Assembly (NCBI GenBank): GCA_013420905.1
Contig: JAAXNY010000001.1
Span: 806,001 to 870,000, forward strand
Source of the DNA: Collybia mongolica
Lineage: Eukaryota > Basidiomycota > Agaricomycetes > Agaricales > Clitocybaceae
Direction of reading: 5' to 3'
Length of the DNA stretch: 64,000 bases
Shown one piece after another: positions 59,508 to 64,000 of this stretch (position 1 is the first letter of the stretch; each line of letters starts with the position of its first letter). The position numbers and the translations under genes were made by a program. The notes under the pieces were generated by a model that saw only the letters and a list, made by a program, of their open reading frames with translations, was not told the DNA's origin and made no database searches.

Positions 59508-60333
59508 ATATGGTCTGATGAAACCAAAATTAACCGTCTGGGGTCAGATGGAAGGAAATGGATCTGGAAAGAGGTAGGGGAGCAGTTGAGTGATATGATT
59601 GTAGAGGGGACACTGAAGTTTGGAGGTGGTAATGTGATGGTATGGGGCTGCATGGGGTGGGATGGGGTTGGATATGCAACCAGGATTGAGGGAAAGATGG
59701 ATGCAGACCTCTATGTATCCATCATGGAGGATGAGCTTCAAGATTCCCTTCATCACTATGGGAAAACCCCTGCCGATATCATCTTCCAGCAGGACAATGA
59801 CCCCAAACACACAAGCAAGAGGGCCCAAAACTGGTTCAAGGACAATGGTTTCAATGTTATGAAGTGGCCTGCACAGTCACCTGACATGAATCCTATTGAA
59901 CATCTTTGGCATCACCTTAAAATGAAGCTCAATGAATATGAAAATCCTCCACACAGCCAGCATGAGCTTTGGGAGCAAGTGGAGAAGGAGTGGGAAGCAA
60001 TAGATAAGTCTGTCTGTCAAGGATTGATTGAGAGCATGCCTAGACATATTGCTGCAGTGTTGAGGGCCAAAGGAGGATATACCAAGTACTAGTTTTACCA
60101 CTTTCTTACTTTTTAATGATGGGCAACAAAACCGTTTCAATGATGGCTTTGTATGTATCATGTGATTTTGCTACCAAAAATGGAAGTGGTGCAAAGACAT
60201 TATGTAAGCAACATTATATGACATCAATGCAGCTTCTGTAATTTTTTCATATTTTTCCAATTTTTATTTTCTGACATATGGATGCATCTTTACAGAATGT
60301 GAAAACATTGAAACAGTTTTGTTGCCTACTGTA

Positions 60334-62455
60334 ACCCATGCGGACTCCACATGGACACACAGACTCATTTGGCAGGACCATCAGCCAGACAACAATCCAT
60401 GTCTGCACTGAGTCTGCATCAATTCACATAATTTTATGCAAACACATGGACAAGCATGGACAGACAGCTTGCAGAATCCGCACAGCCAGTCAATTACTTG
60501 GGTGGAGTGGACCAACACACTGTGTGGCAGGTACTTGTTCTTTATTTCTCTTCTTAGGAGAAATAAGTCCATTCCACATTCAGGAAGTTGTAAATGACTA
60601 GAAACAATGTAGATGATAGTTTATAGAGGTCATGTGACCCTGGGAAAATGTTACCGAGCAAACAAGCAATGCCTGTGCACAAAAACCATCAGAACTTACT
60701 TTTCCCAGGATCATGGACACTAAATGAGCATTCAGATTGTTGTCATGTATTTGGTATGCTTATGTGATGGAATTGATCATGTGACATATGTCAATAAATA
60801 GAGAATTCAATCCTCTTTGTATTTCAGGTAAATATAGTAGTAGTTGTTGATTTTTCCAATGTTTAGGATAATTTCCCACAAGGGACATGTTTGGTAAGGG
60901 TCATTGTTGTTATAAGATGTTTGTTCATCTTTGGTATAATACACAGACCTTCAAAACTAGCTGAATCTGGACATTTCTAATATTTCGCTCAAAATAGACC
61001 GTGGGAAAAATGTGCTCAACAAGGAAATTGTAGAGCCATGTTTGTACATTCCAAACATATAAAAACAAAATTAATAGCTTTACTGGTTATGGAGAAAAAC
61101 ACAAAATAAATTTTGAAACACAACACTCTGAAATATTAGATATGCATAATTTTGATGGCATCATCAAAAGCATTATGTAAGCATCCCAAATACATGCAAA
61201 TTATGTCACAATACTTTGTATTTGTGGAGAAATGCTGTAAAAAACCATAAGAGAAGAAAAATCCCATTATGGAAATATTTTCCCACGGTGTTGAAATATG
61301 AATCAATGAATGAATGAATGAATCAACTTTTTGCCCGAAAACTGGGTTGATAAAGAACTTGTCTTTAGTAAACTAAAGAACTTGTAACTAATCAGATTAC
61401 TAATATAATTTTTATTTACTCAAATTATATATATTATTTGTTATTAATAACATAACATAATGGTGCTGAAAAACTTGCAACCAACTAGGTTCAAACGCGT
61501 ACATGCATAAACATTATGTAATATGTTTGGCATTCATAACCATTGGGCAAGATGGACATTCCTAGCTACAGGCTACACTGGCCTCAAGTCAACACATTTA
61601 GGTCACATGACTACAAAGCACATGCAATGGTTACATTACCATTGCCATGTCTTTGTTGGTTCTCTTCAAGCACATCAATGATGCCCGCCAAACTGCCAAT
61701 GCCAACGCACCCAAGCTGCCAATGTCAACACACCAAACGCCAACCAATGCCAACATGATGATGCATGAGACAGTGTAGGGTGAAGGATACAGTAGAAACA
61801 GATGCAGAACGAGGGGACGACGAGGAAAGGGCACCCCAAGGGGCAAAGGGAGGTGAGTCCCACATGCCACTCATCTACACGCTCACCACCCAACATGTCC
61901 CCTCCCACTTCAGGAACCTGAGACAAGAAGGACATGGCTGCCAAAGACAACAACAACAACAACAACAACAACAACCATGAAGACAGCAGCAGCAGCAACT
62001 GTGATGACAAGGCCTGCAGCTACAATGCCAACAGCAGCAGCAGCAGCAGCCGTACCAACAATGGTGTGATGATGATGACAAAGGACGGCAACAAGAACAA
62101 GGACAAAGCCAATGACCACCACCATGAGGACAATGAAGACAACAACGACTAAGAACAATGGAGACAACAGCCAGAAAAACAGCCTGCGCTGGACCATGCC
62201 AGTGCCACTGCCACTGCTACCCAGGCCACTGACAATGCCGTGGGGGTGCATCCTGCACCACCTGGTGCCAAAAGCAATGGCAACAATGGCAATGAGGACA
62301 GCAGGGGCAGCAGGGGCAGCAGGGGCCCCCACCCATACTAGATTAAGTATTTACAATCATGTAGTCTTCATTATTAATATATCATTTTTATTATCAATCT
62401 TATTAGCAAGTATTATAATAGTAAAAGAAAGTGAGTAAGTCCACATGAGTCCAAT
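60334..62455. mobile_element. CpG-depleted second copy of the CpG-rich element, reversed
   Basis: Aligns in reverse complement with 49,360-50,705: CATGCGGACTCCACATGG, ACTCATTTGGCAGGACC, then the central region with TAATAACATAACA, the AGGTTCAAACGCG stretch, the (AACAAC)n run and a tail AAAGAAAGTGAGTAAGTC. Most CpG sites of the first copy are TG or CA here. It is split by an 866-bp repeat (60,497-61,362). The left tip is missing: the Tc1 right end abuts at the TA of the former CATAACCC. Confidence 0.8.
60497..61362 (+). repeat. Full-length 866-bp repeat (family B)
   Basis: Inserted into the decayed CpG-rich element between CAGTCAATTA and TAACTAATCAGATTAC, which in the other copy are contiguous as GATTACTAATCGG. 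This shows the ends (CTTGGGTGGAGTGG and AAAGAACTTGT) and a possible TTA/TAA duplication. A short tandem duplication of AAGAACTTGT follows (61,353-61,385). Confidence 0.85.
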
Positions 62456-62510
62456 CTATAAATAGGTATGTTGGATAAATACTGTGGGTGTACCAGAAGT
62501 CTATACTACA

Positions 62511-64000
62511 AGTCCTTATGTTTACATAAGTAACTCATTCATCCTCCTGGGTTTGTGGGGAGAATTCAGCATACCCAACAAGATCCAGTGTTGTTTTTCC
62601 CATGGTTAGTAATTTTGAAGTGTTCCGAGAATTCATTAGAACATGATCAGTAAACATTTTGAAGTACATCAGTAACGCTTTGTAGTCGTGGAAATATTTT
62701 TCTAACTGTGGGAATCAATATTAGCCGACGCGCGGATTTTGAGCAAAAAAGGCAACTGCTAATTACATAAGCTGCATTCAATACTATAATTTCGAGTTAA
62801 TTGGTCTTATGTTGGGATATCTCAAGAATTAATTAATAATTGTCCACTGCATAATCATGCTTACATTTGTCAATTATGCTGTTAGAGCTAACAGCGTAGT
62901 TGACAAACGTAAGCACGATTACAAGAGGCTTCTTCCGCTTTGGGTCAAACTTTTCCCACAATACAAAACATTGCATATCTCAACAATGACAAGACCTATG
63001 GATGTAATTTAAATTGCTACTACTAGACATGGTGAGGGGCTACCCAATGTAGATATTTATATGTATTTGTATTTGTTTGTACACCTTCAAACATCATGAT
63101 CAAAAGCAGCTCTCTCACTATAAGCATGTTACAAATGAATATCAAGTTTGTATATGACTTTGCCACAGCTAGCCAAACAAACAATACCATCAAAGTTCCC
63201 ACAATATAAATCATTGCATATCTCAACAACAACAAGGCCTATGGATATAATTTAAATTGCTAGTGTTAGATATGGTGAAGTAGTACCTCATGTATATGTT
63301 TGTAAGTGTTTGTATTTGTTTTTATTTTTCTAAACCCCATCAACAACAATTTTCTTGCTACATATTACAAATGAATACTGTCTGTATATCACTTCATCAC
63401 ATCTGGTCAAACAATCAATATTAATGAAGTTCCCACAATTTAGATGATGCATATCTCAGCAAATACAAGGCTAACAGACACAATTGAAATTGCTACTACT
63501 CCTAGACCTATGGAGGGGGTACACCAGGAAATGTATATTTATATTTGTTTATACCTTTCCAAATTTGATTATAATCTCTTGTTATATCTGTTTTAATATC
63601 ACATTTATATATTACTTGGCCATAAGCATAGCCAAACAAGTCAATGTGGATGCTCCTGGAATCTATAATGCTCAATATTTTGACAATGGCTAGCTATATG
63701 AGTATGGTTAAATATAGTATGTGATAATACAACAAAAAACACTTAACAGACATATGTACATGTGTTTGAAGTTTGTCTTTGATGATGATATTTCTATTTT
63801 TAGCATATCTGATAAGTTTTTGATTAACCCAGGATGCAAGGCTAGAAATAAAATGTTAAATGTTGAATGGTTGGTATACATTTCAATACCATGGGAACTT
63901 GTTTCTATTATTACGAGTTCTTTATCAACCTAGGTTTCGGGCAAAAAATTGATTGATTGATTGATTGATTGTTTACAAGTTCTTTATCAACCCAGTTTTC
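62511..64000 (+). repeat. Repeat family A, copy 3, cut by the window end
   Basis: Same orientation as copy 2. Starts AGTCCTTATGTTTACATAAG and extends past AACAGACATATGTAC to the TGATTGATTGATT microsatellite. It keeps the palindrome of copy 1 (about 62,858-62,920), with one arm mutated at its CpG sites. Confidence 0.8.
63975..64000 (-). repeat. Start of another 866-bp repeat (family B)
   Basis: ACAAGTTCTTTATCAACCCA GTTTTC matches the reversed end of family B at 36,642; the rest lies beyond the window. Confidence 0.7.

Larger units (their letters stand above)
53900..60092 (+). pseudogene. Tc1 transposase 2, broken only by two insertions
   Basis: Segments 53900-54270, 54537-54602 and 59513-60092 (one target-duplication copy dropped at each site) add up to 1,017 nt, 338 aa, with no stop or frameshift. 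N-terminal helix-turn-helix: VITLLDAGTSGHQIHKITGF and TISRICSQ. Catalytic Asp in WSDETKINRLGSDG, Asp in FQQDNDPKHTS and Glu in SPDMNPIEHLWH with 34 residues between the last two. It differs clearly from transposase 1, so the two elements are related but distinct families. It cannot be made in its present split state. Confidence 0.9.
53542..60331 (+). mobile_element. Tc1/mariner element 2, hosting two LTR insertions
   Basis: TA dinucleotides at 53,540-53,541 and 60,332-60,333 bound inverted repeats of about 210 bp that begin CAGTAGGCAACAAAACCATT. Each inverted repeat ends internally with an inverted copy of its tip (GTTTTGTTGCCCATTG near 53,737-53,752), as in Tc1 element 1. Without the solo LTR and the copia insertion the element would be about 1.6 kb, the same as element 1. 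Confidence 0.9.

Overview
This window reads as nuclear DNA of a filamentous basidiomycete, probably an Agaricomycete. Its genes are cut by many small (about 50-60 nt) GT-AG introns that can be followed codon by codon. The transposons are typical of mushroom-class fungi: a KDZ element with CxC5/CxC6-like cysteine clusters, a Plavaka-like element, copia, and Tc1/mariner DD34E. No bacterial-style operons, rRNA or CRISPR are present.

Left part, about 1-25,900: a compact, gene-dense housekeeping block. In order it holds a glutathione S-transferase (+), a conserved fungal protein of unknown role (-), a tiny Som1-like mitochondrial export protein (-), S-adenosylhomocysteine hydrolase (+, 12 exons, first intron apparently GC-AG), an unresolved exon cluster and an unrecognised gene (+), a NADAR-domain protein (+), a LARP1-type La-motif protein (+), an atypical G-protein alpha subunit (+, 12 exons), two tandem Pmp3-type membrane proteolipids (+), a one-PAH-domain mini protein (+) and a 1,312-residue low-complexity conserved protein (-). 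I followed frame and splice sites through all of these except the exon cluster at about 7,330-8,110. The proteins serve methyl metabolism, detoxification, RNA binding, signalling and membrane stress; they do not form an evident pathway.

Right part, about 25,930-64,000: AT-richer DNA made almost wholly of nested and decaying transposons. A copia element (gag at about 27.3 kb, RT/RNase H to about 35.27 kb) is split in its protease by a roughly 3.6-kb insertion. A KDZ transposon starts abutting the copia end (35,277). It carries an accessory gene and a CxC5/CxC6-KDZ gene, and these are broken by an LTR remnant, an 866-bp repeat, a tRNA-like palindrome, a Tc1 element (39,985-41,592) and finally another repeat at 42,762. 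Then come an LTR-like unit carrying Pol III boxes, a DUF6698-like gene with one nonsense codon (-), a 60-bp-module minisatellite, and a Plavaka-type transposase gene (-) split by a CpG-rich element whose termini match the KDZ start.

From 53,542 to 60,331 lies a second Tc1 element. Its transposase frame is broken only by a solo LTR (target duplication GAAAG) and a full-length copia (two 349-bp LTRs, target duplication ATATG). The window ends in a CpG-depleted second copy of the CpG-rich element and a third copy of the 42.8-kb repeat. Recurrent CGA-to-TGA nonsense codons and D-to-N catalytic changes run through the repeats but not the left-hand genes, which points to a C-to-T mutational silencing process.
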